Assembly (NCBI RefSeq): GCF_947507565.1
Contig: NC_089184.1
Location: 2,170,001 to 2,234,000, forward strand
Origin: Oscarella lobularis
Taxonomy: Eukaryota > Porifera > Homoscleromorpha > Homosclerophorida > Oscarellidae
Length of the DNA: 64,000 bases
Direction of reading: 5' to 3'
In this document: positions 43,670 to 55,405 of the stretch, piece by piece
Layout of the letters: each line of letters opens with the position of its first letter
Numbering within the stretch: position 1 is the stretch's first letter
Notes under the pieces: model-generated
What the model saw: only the letters and a program-made list of their open reading frames with translations
The model's database searches: none
What the model was told of the DNA's origin: nothing
Position numbers and translations under genes: made by a program

Positions 43670-45256
43670 ATGGACGGGGACGGCGGCGGTGGAGACGGAG
43701 ACGGCGGCGGTGGTGACGGAACGGTTCGGGAAAGTGGGAAGGCGGTGGTGAAGCCCCAATCGTTCGCGAACGGCGACATCGAAGACTGGATACAGCACTA
43801 CGAGTTGTGCTGTCGAGCGAACAGGTGGGAAGCCAACGATGGTCTCAAATTACTAACGATGGCGACGCATTTCCGTGGGAGAGCTCTTGCGGTCTATTCG
43901 CGTCTACGCGACGCGGATAAGGCGACGTACCCGGCGTTGAAAACAGCGATGATTCGTGCGTTTGCGCCCGATACCGCCGAGAGGCGTCGACTCGCGCATC
44001 AGCAGTACGTCAGCCGAAGGTGGAAGAGCGGCGAGTCCATGGAAGAATGTGCGCGTGCCCTCGAGCGTCTGCTGGACAAGGCGATGCCGGGAATCACCGA
44101 AGCGAACAGACACCGCGAGTTGATTACGAAGTTCTCGGAGTTGATGTCTCCGGAAGTGGCGTACCAGCTGTCTCTTCAAACGTTCGCGACGTTCGAAGAA
44201 TGTCTAATGCGAGCGCAAGAACTGGATTTATTGCAGTCGCGTTTGCGACAACACCGCGTCGGCATGGTGAGCGAGCGCGCCGATCGCCAAGAAGAAGAAA
44301 TTCGAAGTTTACGAAGACGAATCGCGGAGTTAGAAGCAGGACGACCGCGCAGAGAAGGTCCGCGCGACAACGCAGCTGAGGAAGCAACACCGTCGACGGG
44401 GCGAGCATTGCCACGAGGGCAAGGAAGGCGATGTTTTGGCTGCGGCGAAATCGGACACCTGCGGCACGAGTGCCCCAAAGTGGAAGCCCGTGAGAAGAGG
44501 GCGGGGCCCTGTTTTGAGTGCGGAGAAATGGGCCACTTGGCCCGAGATTGTGAAGAAGGAGATCGTCGCGGGGGCGCCGAGTCCCAAGTTCGCGCGGCGG
44601 AGAGAGGTCGCGGGGGCGCAGAGTCCCGAGTTAGCGCGACAAGTCGAGAAGTGCGGGAAGTTCGCGGCAGAGGAGGTCGCGGGCGTGGCACGCGAGTGTG
44701 GGATGGCTCCAGAGGAGGAGCATCCGGAAGTCGAAACCGGGGAGGCAGAGGAGGCTCCCGAGTCGGTTTAGTGCGTGAAACGGACGACGAAATGTACGAT
44801 GAAATGTACGACGAAATGTACGACGAAATGTATGATGAAGTGTATGATGAAGAGTACGGCGAATCACCTTACGGCGGTGGACGGTATCGCGCGGGAGGTC
44901 GCATAGCTGGCGTTGATGGCTCCCTTACAGTGCGCGGAGAAATAGACGGAGAGGTGGATCTCCTAGTGGACACAGGCGCGAAAGTCTCCTTAATTCCCAA
45001 AGCGTTTGCCGAAGCGGTCAAAGGATTGAGTCAGCGGGTGGTGGAAGACGACGGGAGGAGTGGCCTGCACGCTGTGAACGACGTGCCCCTTGACGTAATG
45101 GGTCGCGTGCGGGTGAATGTTCGCCTGGGATCGTGGGAAACTTGGCACGTGTTCTACGTCGCTGAGTTGGGTTCCGATACGCGTCCTATCTTAGGATTCG
45201 ATTTCTTACGTCAATACAAAATGTCCATACAAACGGGAACGGACACGCTTGTTTGA
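43670..45256 (+). CDS. Gypsy Gag-protease polyprotein, 528 aa
   Basis: A Gly/Asp-rich start is followed by the capsid-type domain (FANGDIEDWIQHYELCCRAN; YVSRRWKSGESMEECARALE), two CCHC knuckles (CFGCGEIGHLRHEC, CFECGEMGHLARDC), an Arg/Gly-rich stretch, and tandem DEMY tetrapeptides (about residues 368-385). The aspartic protease has LLVDTGAKVSLIPKAF and ends with ILGFDFLRQYKMSI. The frame stops at a TGA (45254-45256), but the pol frame continues in the same register directly after it. Either Gag-PR is separated from pol by stop readthrough or the TGA is a later mutation of a CGA codon. Confidence 0.92.
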   Translation: MDGDGGGGDGDGGGGDGTVRESGKAVVKPQSFANGDIEDWIQHYELCCRANRWEANDGLKLLTMATHFRGRALAVYSRLRDADKATYPALKTAMIRAFAPDTAERRRLAHQQYVSRRWKSGESMEECARALERLLDKAMPGITEANRHRELITKFSELMSPEVAYQLSLQTFATFEECLMRAQELDLLQSRLRQHRVGMVSERADRQEEEIRSLRRRIAELEAGRPRREGPRDNAAEEATPSTGRALPRGQGRRCFGCGEIGHLRHECPKVEAREKRAGPCFECGEMGHLARDCEEGDRRGGAESQVRAAERGRGGAESRVSATSREVREVRGRGGRGRGTRVWDGSRGGASGSRNRGGRGGSRVGLVRETDDEMYDEMYDEMYDEMYDEVYDEEYGESPYGGGRYRAGGRIAGVDGSLTVRGEIDGEVDLLVDTGAKVSLIPKAFAEAVKGLSQRVVEDDGRSGLHAVNDVPLDVMGRVRVNVRLGSWETWHVFYVAELGSDTRPILGFDFLRQYKMSIQTGTDTLV

Positions 45257-48200
45257 GGCGATCACTCCGTACCGACGCACGCTGCTGATGACGACATGAT
45301 CGTAGTCCTCCGAGACGACGTCAAATCCGACGGAATGGAATGCAAGACGGTAATCGGCGAAATACGGCGGAGAGGAATGCCTGAGCCCGTACGGGATCGC
45401 TCGCAACCGTTCATGTTGGAGCCGAGCGCCGAGTTGATGGATCGTCAAGGCGTACTTGTTGGAAGAGGCGTAACGACTTTGCGATCTAGGGGAATTCCCG
45501 TCGAGATTCTGTTTCCGGCCGGCTCACGAGACCTGCCAAGAGGTACGGTCGTGGGGCGTTTAGAAGCAGTGCGGATTGTTAAAGGAGCGACACTGGCGAA
45601 GCAAGGAGTACGAAAGGTACAGACATTCAGCGCGGAAGATGACGAAAAGTTCCTGACGCTTTTCGATCTCGAGGAAACTTGGCGTTTACCAAAGGCGCAA
45701 CCAAAAGAGTTGCACCGGCTTTTGCTGAGGAATCGGAAAGTGTTTTCCACGGGACCCGACGATATCGGCCGAACGGATGTGGTGACGCATCAAATCGACA
45801 CCGGAAGTGCACACCCAATTAGGCAACCGGCTCGACGGCTGCCACATGCGATGAGGGAAGAAGTCGACCAGCAGGTGGAAGACATGCTTCGTAACGGAAT
45901 CATTCAACCGAGCTCTAGTCCGTGGTCTGCACCGGTCATTCTCGTTCAAAAGAAAGACGGTACGTATCGCTTTTGCGTTGACTACAGAGCCCTTAACGAG
46001 GTCACGGTCCGTGACTCGTACCCGTTACCCCGTATTGACGAGACGCTGGAATCGCTGGGAGGAGCGGAGTACTTTTCCACATTGGATATGGCGTCCGGAT
46101 ATTGGCAAGTTCTGATGCGTAAGTTGGACAAGGAGAAAACAGCGTTCACAACGGGAAGAGGACATTACGAATTCAATGTTATGCCTTTCGGACTCACCAA
46201 TGCGCCCGCAACTTTTCAGCGCCTAATGGAATACGTGTTGGCAGGGCTGCAATGGGAACATTGTCTCATCTATCTTGACGATATAATCGTATTTGCAAAA
46301 TCCTTCGAGGAACAGCTGGAGAGGCTACAAGAGGTACTAGATTGTCTTTATGAAGCTGGATTAAAATTGAAACCTTCCAAATGCCATTTGGTGAAGTCGA
46401 AAGTCGATTTTCTTGGACACGTCGTGTCACGAAACGGGTTATCAGTTGACCCTAGGAAAGTTGAAGCCATTACAAAATATCCAAGGCCGCAGAATCTAAC
46501 ACAGCTGAGGCAATTTCTAGGACTATCCGGTTACTATCGGCGGTTCATTAAAAATTATTCTACGATCGCGGCAGCGCTATTCCGACTGGAACGGAAAGAA
46601 GTTAAATGGGACTGGACCGAAGCTTGCGATAGCGCCTTTGAGTCACTGAAACAACGGCTGGTAGAAGCTCCCATATTGGCGTTCCCCAGATTCGATTTGC
46701 CCTTTTCCGTGGCGACGGACGCCAGTGGAGTTGGAGTAGGGGCCACGCTATCCCAAGTGCATGAAGATGGAGGAGAGCGAGTGGTAGCGTACTGGAGTCG
46801 GGCGCTTCGTCCCCGCGAACAGAACTATTCAGTGACGGTACGAGAGGCTTACGCTCTGGTATGGGCAGTTACACATTATCGACCTTACCTACTGGGGCGT
46901 CGCTTCAAGTTAATAACGGACCATTGTCCGCTGACGTGGCTAAAGACGATTAAAGACCCTAAAGGGCGATTAGCGAGGTGGATTCTCATACTAAGTGAAT
47001 TCGATTGGGACATCGAATACAAGCCGGGGAGGAAGCACTCGCAAGCGGATGCACTTTCAAGACAACCATTACCTCCTGATGAGGAAGAAACGGAAGTGGA
47101 AAAACGAGTGGAAGAATTGGTCGGAATAATACGTCTGAATCCAGCCTGGACGTCGGAAGAGTTGGCGGACCTGCAGCAGAATGACGTTTTAATCGGGCTC
47201 GTGCTAGAGAATTTTCCAGCGAAACCTCCGTTGACGGCGGCTAGCCAGAGTAATTTGCGATTGGCTGCCATGAGGAAGGTTTGGCACCAGCTGGCACTAG
47301 ACGACGGCGTGCTGTATCGATTTGTTAAAGATGAAACCGGGGACGAAAGACAGCTTTTGGTTGTCCCGAAGGAACTACAAAGTGAAGTCTTGAGACTGGC
47401 TCACGAAGTAAGCGGTCATTTCGGAGTGGAGAAAACACTAGCACGTGTGAAGGAAGGATTCTGGTGGCCGGGGTATACACGCGCGGTTGAGGAATGGGTA
47501 GCAGCCTGTGGACCCTGTGCGCGGAAGAAGGCTCGTACTCGCCAGCGAGTAGTTCCCTTACACACTATGCCTGTGGGAAGACCGTTCGAGACACTTGCAA
47601 TGGACTTTGTAGGTCCGGTGCCTGAAACGGAGAGACGCCACAAAAACATATTGGTCGTGACGGATTACTATACAAAATGGGTGGAAGCGTTCCCAACGAG
47701 GGATCAACAAGCGGTTACGGTGGCTAAGCTGCTAGTGAATGAAATCTTCGCGCGTTTCGGTATGCCGACGACGCTTCATAGTGACCAGGGAAGAAATTTC
47801 GAGTCGTCTGTGATAAAAGAAGTATGCAAACTGTTGAGGATTAATAAGTCGAGAACCACGGCTTACCACCCACAAGGCGACGGATTGGTTGAACGGTTCA
47901 ACAAGACCATGGTAGAATCCCTTACTAAGTACGTGCACCAGAATCCGAACAAATGGGATCTCTGGCTACCTCTCGTACTTATGGCATATCGTACGGCAGA
48001 ACACGCCTCGATTGGTCGAACACCGTTTGAATTGGTCTTTGGGCGTAAAGCTAGACTGCCGGCAGATGTTGAGTTTGGAACCCCAACGGCACCGCCGGTG
48101 CCAGTACCTGAATACGTTGAAGAGTTAGAAAAGAGGCATCGAGAATCCCGAGAGTTTGTGGAAGCCGAGCTTGCAATTACGATAGTCGACTTCAGGGTCA

Positions 48201-48735
48201 AGATGATTTTGAATTGGGACAGCGAGTGTGGCTTTACAAGCCGAAAGGATCTACTACGAAGTTTAGCCTGGTGAATGCTGGACCATACGAGATTTTGAGA
48301 TTGTATTCAAATGGAACGGCCGACGTTTGATTGTTGGAGCCTGGTTCGTCGAGGACGAAGGTGGAAAAAGTCCATCGCAATCGATTGGCCCACTGCACTC
48401 ATCCCCCTCGACAGGCGGAGGATCTGGAGGAGAGGGCCAGACCAAGGCGAAGGCTGAGAAGAGCCATTACCGAAGAGGCCGCCTACGATGCAGAGTGGGT
48501 GGCGGACGACACCGATGACGACGATGAGACGGCTGGAGATGTCGTCCGGGATCTACGAAGGATGTTCGAAGCAGGGGAGCGCGCTTCGGAGGAACCGGAG
48601 GAGCAGCTGAGGCAAGCAGTAGCTCAGGGTGGAGCGGGGGCTAGGCAGGAGACTCGCGTTAGGCCCGGTCGTGATCGTCGTCCCCCCGATCGTTTTGGCG
48701 ATTTTATCGCCTGGGGCGACTTGCAGCATCATTGA
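45257..48735 (+). pseudogene. Gypsy pol: RT, RNase H, integrase, with late frame breaks
   Basis: An open stretch in register with gag-protease runs from the TGA to 48274. RT landmarks: FCVDYRALNEVT, PLPRIDETLESLGG, LDMASGYWQV, the catalytic YLDDIIVFAKS. RNase H: VATDASGVGVGATLSQ and YSVTVREAYALVWAV. Integrase: HEVSGHFGVEKTL…CGPCARKKA zinc finger, then the core residues in LAMDFVGPVP, HSDQGRNFES and HPQGDGLVERFNK, and IGRTPFELVFGRKARLP. Near 48185 a frameshift moves the GPF/GPY-like end (ELGQRVWLYKPKG, NAGPYEILRLY) into another frame, and a second TGA at about 48327 precedes the tail ending RPPDRFGDFIAWG at 48735. The enzyme core is complete but the C-terminus is broken. Confidence 0.9.
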
Positions 48736-48849
48736 GTTCCTTCCTGCAGTAGTATTAGAATAATGAAAAACTCGCAGATCGCAGTTGCGAATTACTTTTT
48801 TGTGTTGTTGTAGTCGTGGTCGGGTCGACCAGACTTAACCGGGGAGGTA

Positions 48850-49030
48850 TGTAGCAGGCGTAGATAAAAAGTCACGTGACTATAAGGAGAGGATATAATT
48901 AGCTAGATATAAGAAAATAAAGAGTCTTTGCTCACGACTCGAGAGGACAGCAACACAACGCATCGGAAACTCTTTCATCTTTGCTCGCGCTTTTCACCTC
49001 GCTCGCACCGCTCGCCTCACCCGCGTCACA
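48850..49030 (+). repeat. 3' LTR of the gypsy element
   Basis: Copy of the 5' LTR with three differences; preceded by the purine tract ggggaggta and followed by the CAAG target duplication. Confidence 0.95.
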
Positions 49031-49183
49031 CAAGCATGAATTAGCGCCTTTCGGGAACATAGTCAATGCAATTCGAGTACGTGTTTTCTTTCCCTCATAT
49101 TCTTTATTTGTGGAGTACATATTGTTGCTTTTCTCTAAAAGTCAGCTCTTAGAACGGCAAAGTGCGACATAGGTTACAGACAG

Positions 49184-50533
49184 ATGTGGAAGTGTCTGAA
49201 ATTGACTTGCGGTGGCAGAGTTCCAAGGTCAGTAAGAGTACGGCAATAAAAATGAATTTTTCATATTGTAACTACCAGTACTTCATTTAGAGACGTCGTA
49301 CGAAAGATCATGAGAGTTCTTGACCCCCATGGAGTTGATACCCGACGTCTACATCGATTTAGGCGTCGGCAATACTGCAGCAAGGTAACTTACGCGAGAG
49401 GTAATGGACATAAGTGATTAATGTCGCCAATGTGAAAGGGACCGAACTTTATCTGGCACGTCGACGGGTACGATAAACTTACGCGTTACGGCTTTCAGAT
49501 TCATGGACGCATAGACGGGTACAATGCATATATGCAGACGACAGCTACAGCTTTGTGATTTATAATCTGTAAAATTGCATGCTTGCAGGTACTCGCGACG
49601 AATCATTTGGCTGAAAGTGTTAAACAGCAATCATAGTCCACGATATGTGCTAAATGAATACATAACGTCTGTGGAAGCATTGCAATGTATGTCACGTTAT
49701 CAATATGAACGTCTATTCGTTGACAAAAGTTCGACTTCATCACAGATTGTCCCTCTATCATTCGATCTGACTGCGGAACAGAGAATGGAATGATGGCCAC
49801 CATTCACATGATGCAACGGCACAATGGAGCAGACGCATTTGCCGGACAGAGAAGTTACCAATACGGGAAATCTGTATATAACCAGAGGATCGAAGCGCTA
49901 TGGTCTGTCATGAAGCGTGAACTGACGCACTGGTGGAGAACGAAATTGGACGTAACCTACACAATGTCACTTATTTCAAATATTATACCATTATTTCAGG
50001 AGATGTGCACGCAAAATGGCCTTCACTTTGGAAATAATATAATGCGGTGAAAATAGTACTGTACGTAACGTTCCATAACCAAGTAAAGGCTGTTTGTTTA
50101 CAGCGATGCCATCCGTCTCATGTTGACCCCGCTGTTGCAACGTGATTTAAATGATTTTGCTTGGAGGTGGAATAGCCATTGGCTACGTCATGAAAGAAAT
50201 CACAGATCACAGAGGGGAGCTTGTCCTAACGATTTCTATTTAATTCCGGAATTGTATGGTAATCTTTTGTGTAATCGTCCCTTATTCGTCACCTATTCAC
50301 CTTTATGTTTACTAGGATCTACAGACTGCAAAAAGCCTACTGTTGAAAGAGTTCTAACGTATGGTGGAACACTCCTTGGAGGCGCAACGGATGCTGTCGG
50401 TGTTCCACAACCTCTAAGAAGTCTGGCTGACCGATTCCTTCGACGACGACAACTCACTTTAGACGACATTTTCACTCTGGACATCAACACGGCCATCGAA
50501 GTAGCTTTTGACTTTGCGTCATACGTAGTGTAA
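49184..50533 (+). CDS. Integrase-like DDE protein, 7 exons, reads intact (332 aa)
   Basis: Exons 49184-49227, 49291-49384, 49439-49518, 49589-49686, 49746-49951, 50000-50046 and 50104-50533 are joined by GT-AG introns of 48-70 bp. Together they give 333 codons with a single final stop. The protein has LDPHGVDTRRLHRFRRRQY, then the first catalytic Asp in NFIWHVDGYDKL with RYGFQIHGRIDGYSRRIIW, the second in IIRSDCGTENG, and the Glu in YGKSVYNQRIEALW followed by HWWRTKL. The end has WRWNSHWLRHERN and PNDFYLIPELYG. This is the rve-like integrase core family found as intron-bearing genes in many animals and fungi; in host genomes its function is unknown. It lies just outside the gypsy 3' LTR but is unrelated to that element. 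It could be the transposase of the larger inverted-end block. Confidence 0.75.
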
Positions 50534-50559
50534 GGCAGTGTTGCAACGAACGAATTGTG

Positions 50560-52030
50560 CAACATACATAATGCCCTAACAATCTTATGTGTCAAAAGAA
50601 TCATGCGCATGCGTGAAATCACCTTTTGTTTCCAGGATATACGGGCTTTTCTTTTCACGCGTTTTTTATTACCTTCTTCATTTCTTGCCCGTCTTACGAC
50701 CTCATCATCGTTCGAAATAGTACTACCCGCACCTACGCCTAGTTATGCCAGCTATTACGCAAGGGTTTTCATCTTCTAGCAAGTTTTCCAGTGACCTTCG
50801 AATACATGGCTGGCCGAAAAACCACGCAAGAACAGCTCATCATCAGCCTGGCCGACGGGAAGGTGACTGGCATCGAATCTGTACAGCAGATAGAAGAAAA
50901 TGATAGTACGCGTGCTGATATCATGACGTTTGTGGTACATATGAAGCTGACGATTATTACTACTTTTTGTAGTATCTGAGGCAATGGAGCTAGAACGGAT
51001 TCACCGACTGTACGCGGAGGAGGAGGAGGAGGAGGAGGAGCGCAATCAAGACCTTTGAGGAAAGGCATCACGGCTTCCTTAAAGAGACAGGCAAATGTAG
51101 CGAGCTCTTTGGACGAATCGGCAAAAGTCAGTTTTAAATTATGGTTTTATGGCGTGTCATAAATTATTTCTTGCTTATAGATGATAGAATTGCGATTGAT
51201 TCCTAGACGACTCAGAAAAAATAAAGGAACCCTAGATCTCTTTTTCATGGAAGGAGCAATCGATGACGTGCTTATCCACACATTTCACATGCCAGCCTCC
51301 GCTACGTATGAGGATTCGAAGAAAAAGGCTTGGACCGTTTTCTTTGCCGAAATTGCTAGAGAAGGTGGAGTAGACACCTAATTCTCAGGTATAGTAAATT
51401 TTCGGTCTAGTTGATATCATATTTTTCGTCTCTTTGTACTCTGTAGATGTTATGCTTTTCCAAGTCGTGCAGAGAAAGAACACTCGTCTATCTCAAAAAA
51501 TTATTAATCCAATTAAGGAAAAATCAGAATCATTCTCTCTGGGAGTTTTCAAACTACACTATTCCAAGAAAATTCCACTTATATATGCTACTCCACACAA
51601 AGGTTTAACTCATAAAACACGATATCCTCTATTTTTATTTACGGTTGGAAATAGAAGTTATGGACGTTATGGCCGTCGGCGGCTCTGGGGACGATGTAAG
51701 TGACGGCATGCCACTTACATTTTCAAGAGGCAAAGCCAAAGCTTACAGAGGGAAATCAAGTACACAATTTTCGTTATTGAGGCTCTAGGCACTTATTATG
51801 ACATTTTGGTGTAGTCCTGCCCAAGGCTGGCGACTCGAGGAAGAGAGGGTTGAACGTTCGTGAAAGTGACCACGAAGAGGGCGACAATGTAGTTGTTGAG
51901 ATTGACATCTAAGTGTCATACCGCCTGAAACGCTCTTCATCAGTCAGCGGCGGGAGTCATGAGTTGCCTACCATGAGCGTTGCACTCAAAATTGGTAAAT
52001 AATTCGTTTTTGCCTTTGCTTCTAATTGGT
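50560..52030 (+). other. Exon-like segments upstream of the kinase, unrecognised
   Basis: Possible plus-strand exons: 50790-50979 (FEYMAGRKTTQEQLIISLAD), 50983-51057 (Glu-rich, GAG repeats), 51181-51381 (ELRLIPRRLRKNKGTLDLFF; ends with a stop), 51446-51703 (FQVVQRKNTRLSQKIINPIK). Several are preceded by plausible acceptors (tgcttatag, tctgtag). They may be the N-terminal region of the kinase gene that follows, but no domain is recognised and the frame is not continuous. Confidence 0.3.
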
Positions 52031-52568
52031 CTTTGCAGACAGAAATGACGTTACGTTGGATAAAATCCCATTGGTTAGGGCGCCTTTGGAGCCGTTTTTA
52101 GATCAAAGTATAAAAAGGCGACTGTTGCCGCAAAAGTAGTCACGATTCAGTCAAATTCTGTAAAGGAAGCCGAAATCTTAGCGTAAGTAAATATCATTGA
52201 TTTTTTTGAGAAAAATCCGATTTTCTATTAGTGTGCTTAACCATCCAAATATTGTGCGATTTTTTGGCTACGTCGATCACGCTGACGGTATTATCCTCAT
52301 CACAGAACTTGTTCCTGGCTCATCGTTGGGAAAATTGTTGATTGACTATTCGAAGGTTTGTATAAAATTATTCTCATGTCATAATAAATATTCTTGCTTT
52401 GTAGGCGCTCCCGCAGTCAAAGAAGAAATCTATTGCTCAAGAAATCTGCGTGGAACTTGCGTACACGCATGGTATGAAGATAATTCATTTCGATGTCAAG
52501 CCGTCTAACATTCTTGTAAGACTGTTGTTCTTCTTTGGCTTCAAATTTTGTGAAGGGATTGTTTAGAA

Positions 52569-55405
52569 CCCTTGCGCTGTCCAATTAATTCATTTCCGGT
52601 CACAGGAAATGCGTATGTCACGCGCGACATTCAAAATTGCGAGCCAGCGAGACCTAATAGCGCCTAGCAACCTTTGTCAATCTAATTCGTAAGAGTCTAA
52701 AGAAGAATGCTATCGAAGATTTTGTTGTCATAGCAACGTAATAAAAGACTTAGGCTTCCTTATAAGCAAGAAATTCTAAGTAGGGCTCACCGTATATTCG
52801 CAGGTCTTGGAAACTGTCTCTTTCTTGTTCAATCGCTGCATTCCGATAACTTTCTCGCGTATCATAAATTATTTTCTTAGTCACACGAACCGGAAGTCAA
52901 CTCAAATCAACATTTCGACACCAAAAACGCAAAGAATTATTCACAAACTCAACCAAATAAACTGCACGTTCGTCGTCGTTCACAACTTACTCGACGTGTG
53001 ATATTCGTGGAAACAATTTCGATCTGACGCGATGCAAAGATGCACGTCGCAAGCTGTGCACCGAGTGTACACTTCGTGACGAAACTTGGGGAGGGGTGTC
53101 ACTTTTCGGGCTTTCGCTTTTCGGGCTTTCTCGCTGCAGCAGACGCATTGACGACGCTTCCCCTCGGAAATTGGAAGATGAGAAAGTGAAGTGTCAAGCC
53201 TTATGTCCGGACGCTGCCTTTTTCTGCCTCTTCGTTTCTTCCCCGAAAACTTTCCTACGAGTGTAACTCCAAGTTCCAAACAAAAAGAACGAAAATCCCT
53301 TTTAGCTCCTCTTTCTGGATCGAGCCGTTTCTCAACAATGAAAGCATTCAATACCGCTGCTTCGAGCAAGTAAAATGCAATCCGTCGTCAGGGTTTTCTG
53401 CTTTTCCTTCCAATGTTGTAGAGAGTCGTTATTTTGTCGCCCCTGTCAACGCCCCTCATGTTGGCAATATAAGGCTCCAGAAGAGGACACTCAACGTTGA
53501 CAGAATTCCGACCATCTTGCCGTTTAGTTGTAGGAATAGTTCCGTCCTCGAGCCTAGGCACATGGGCAGTCGACAAGAAAAATACAAAACGCTTGCCGAA
53601 CCAAACGCATGCCATCATGTGTCGTCGGCAAATATACCGGTAAAAGCCTCTGGGCCCCTTTTTTCTTTTTCAGCAACGCTCGAAGTTGCTTTGGAAATTC
53701 TTTCCGGTGAGGTCGAACAGTGCCAAAGCAGTAGATTTTTTTCTCCCACTGAAGATAGAACAGCGTTGGCGACGAATAGTAGTTATCCGTATACAAAACG
53801 TGTCCCTTTCCATCCATGCCCTCCATCAAATCCAGGACAATCTGATATGGCAATCCGTGTTCCCCTGGGTTCGCTTTCTTTCCGGTGTAGATGTCAAATT
53901 TGTATACCTAGCCCGTAGACGATTCGGCCAAAATAAACACCTGTAAAAATGCGTAGCAAATTTATTCTAAATCTTTGTTGTCTTACCTTGATTCCCCATT
54001 TAGTTGGCTTGTCCTTCATGTACTGTTTGTAACCAAGACGTCCTTTGTACGGAATCATCGCCTCGTAAATGGTTACTTCTCGTCGTGAGCCATACTCCGT
54101 TTTGAATGATGCTTGGAGAACGTCGATCAGTGGCCGCACTTTCTGCAATTTGTCATACGCAGGATCGTTTCTTGGCAATTCATTCGCTGGATCAGCCAAG
54201 TGAAAAAATCGTAAAATTTGCCAAAACCTATGTAAATACGTCACTAATAATAAGTTTGTAAATACACAAGTACCTTGTCATATTCATGACATCAGACAAA
54301 CAGCATTTCAAAGTGGTATGGCCGTCTGCCAATAATCTTCGATCCGTGGGAAAACCATGTAACCCATCAGGATCAAGAGACCAAAGAATGTCTTCATCTC
54401 CTACACGAAGTTGGCAATAAATAATTTACTTGATGATTTTGTTTACCTCGACGGAAACTGGAGTCCAAGGTCGTTGACCACCTTGTCCGGCATTTGTGGC
54501 CGCAGCATTCAAATTCGTGTTGATGACAAGCATTTGCCACGCAATTTCCGTGAAGAAGAGATTGAAACATCTTCATGAAATTGTAAATAATTATCTTTCA
54601 GCATAAAATATTTGTTGTACGTATTGGCATCGATTTCTCCGGCAAAAACTCGTGTAGGACCAGATCGAGACGAATAATCGACTCGGTCCACGCTCTCCCA
54701 ATCCTCTGTCCACTCGTCAAAAACGTCGTATTCTTCTTCACGATTTCGCGTGTTCTGCCGATCGCTCGTCTTCCACGGCCTCCTCTACCTCTTCCTTTAG
54801 CCCTCGCGGGTGCTCTCGGCCTGGAAATAGGTTCGTCGTCGTCGCTATCCGATCCCGAGACGCTTCGATCTGAACCGGAAGTTTATTCGAAATGGCGGAA
54901 GCGATACGCCCATTTTTTACCGTCCGAAGCGACGATGTTCTCTTCGGAAGACGAACCGCGGTCTTCGTCCGTCTCGTTTTCAACGTCTTCGTCAACGCTA
55001 TCGTCGCCTAAAAAAATCATTTGAAGGAAAAGATTTCCGGGGGCCCAAAACAAAAAACGGTCGATCCATGAAGCCGTTTCTTACTTTCCCAAGGCTCGAC
55101 GACTGGTTCTTCGTCTTCGCTGTCATCGGAACTATCTTCGTATAAAGCGCAAGCGACAAAAGAGCCCGCGTTAGCAGCCGAAGCACGACGCAAGTGTTCG
55201 CAAGCAGCCATTTTGGTTACGCCCTTCGCGTCCTTAGTAACCGAAACAATACGAAACGTCACTACACGTAATTTCGAAGCCTTTATTGTTACTTTACTAT
55301 AGTACGCTAAGCTTCTACAGCTAAAAGCAGTCCTTCTGGCTATGTTACGCACCTAAACAGATGACGTCAAAAGCCCCCAATATTTGGGGCGGGACAGCGT
55401 AAGGG
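52569..55405 (-). mobile_element. piggyBac-type DNA transposon, decayed
   Basis: Terminal repeats are CCCTTGCGCTGTCC (52569-52582) and, inverted, CCCTTACGCTGTCCC (55391-55405). The flanks do not show a clear TTAA, so the target site has mutated or the boundary is off by a few bases. The element sits in an intron of the kinase gene in opposite orientation to it. Transposase pieces cover most of the interior. Confidence 0.7.
52980..55212 (-). pseudogene. piggyBac transposase, multiply frameshifted
   Basis: The start MAACEHLRRASAANAG is followed by an acidic N-terminus (with at least one intron, GTAAGAAACG near 55090). Then come RFWQILRFFHLADPANEL, VTIYEAMIPYKGRLGYKQYM where the first catalytic Asp (DEAMIPY in the family) is Tyr, VLYTDNYYSSPTLF with the second Asp, and MRGVDRGDKITTLY with the third. 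The C-terminal Cys/His finger survives (QCVCCSEKA…CTACDVHLCIASDRNCFHEYH, in parts). Loss of the first Asp plus several frame breaks mean no activity. Confidence 0.75.

Larger units (their letters stand above)
43463..49030 (+). mobile_element. Full-length Ty3/gypsy LTR retrotransposon
   Basis: LTRs of 182 bp (43463-43644) and 181 bp (48850-49030) begin TGTAGCAGGCG and end GCGTCACA. They differ by three changes (one base of a T run, one CG-to-CA, one T-to-C), so the insertion is young. The 4-bp CAAG flanks both sides (43459-43462, 49031-49034). A candidate primer binding site (gtgtcaggagtgggat) follows the 5' LTR and a purine tract (ggggaggta) precedes the 3' LTR. One gag-protease and one pol frame lie between. 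No env-like frame is present. Confidence 0.95.

Noticed and set aside
43904-44691. Minus-strand frames across the gypsy gag
   Set aside because: They are antisense shadows of the gag coding sequence, which has CCHC knuckles and protease in the plus strand.
53100-53800. Plus-strand frames at 53.2-53.9 kb
   Set aside because: They lie opposite recognisable piggyBac transposase blocks on the minus strand and have no family resemblance of their own.
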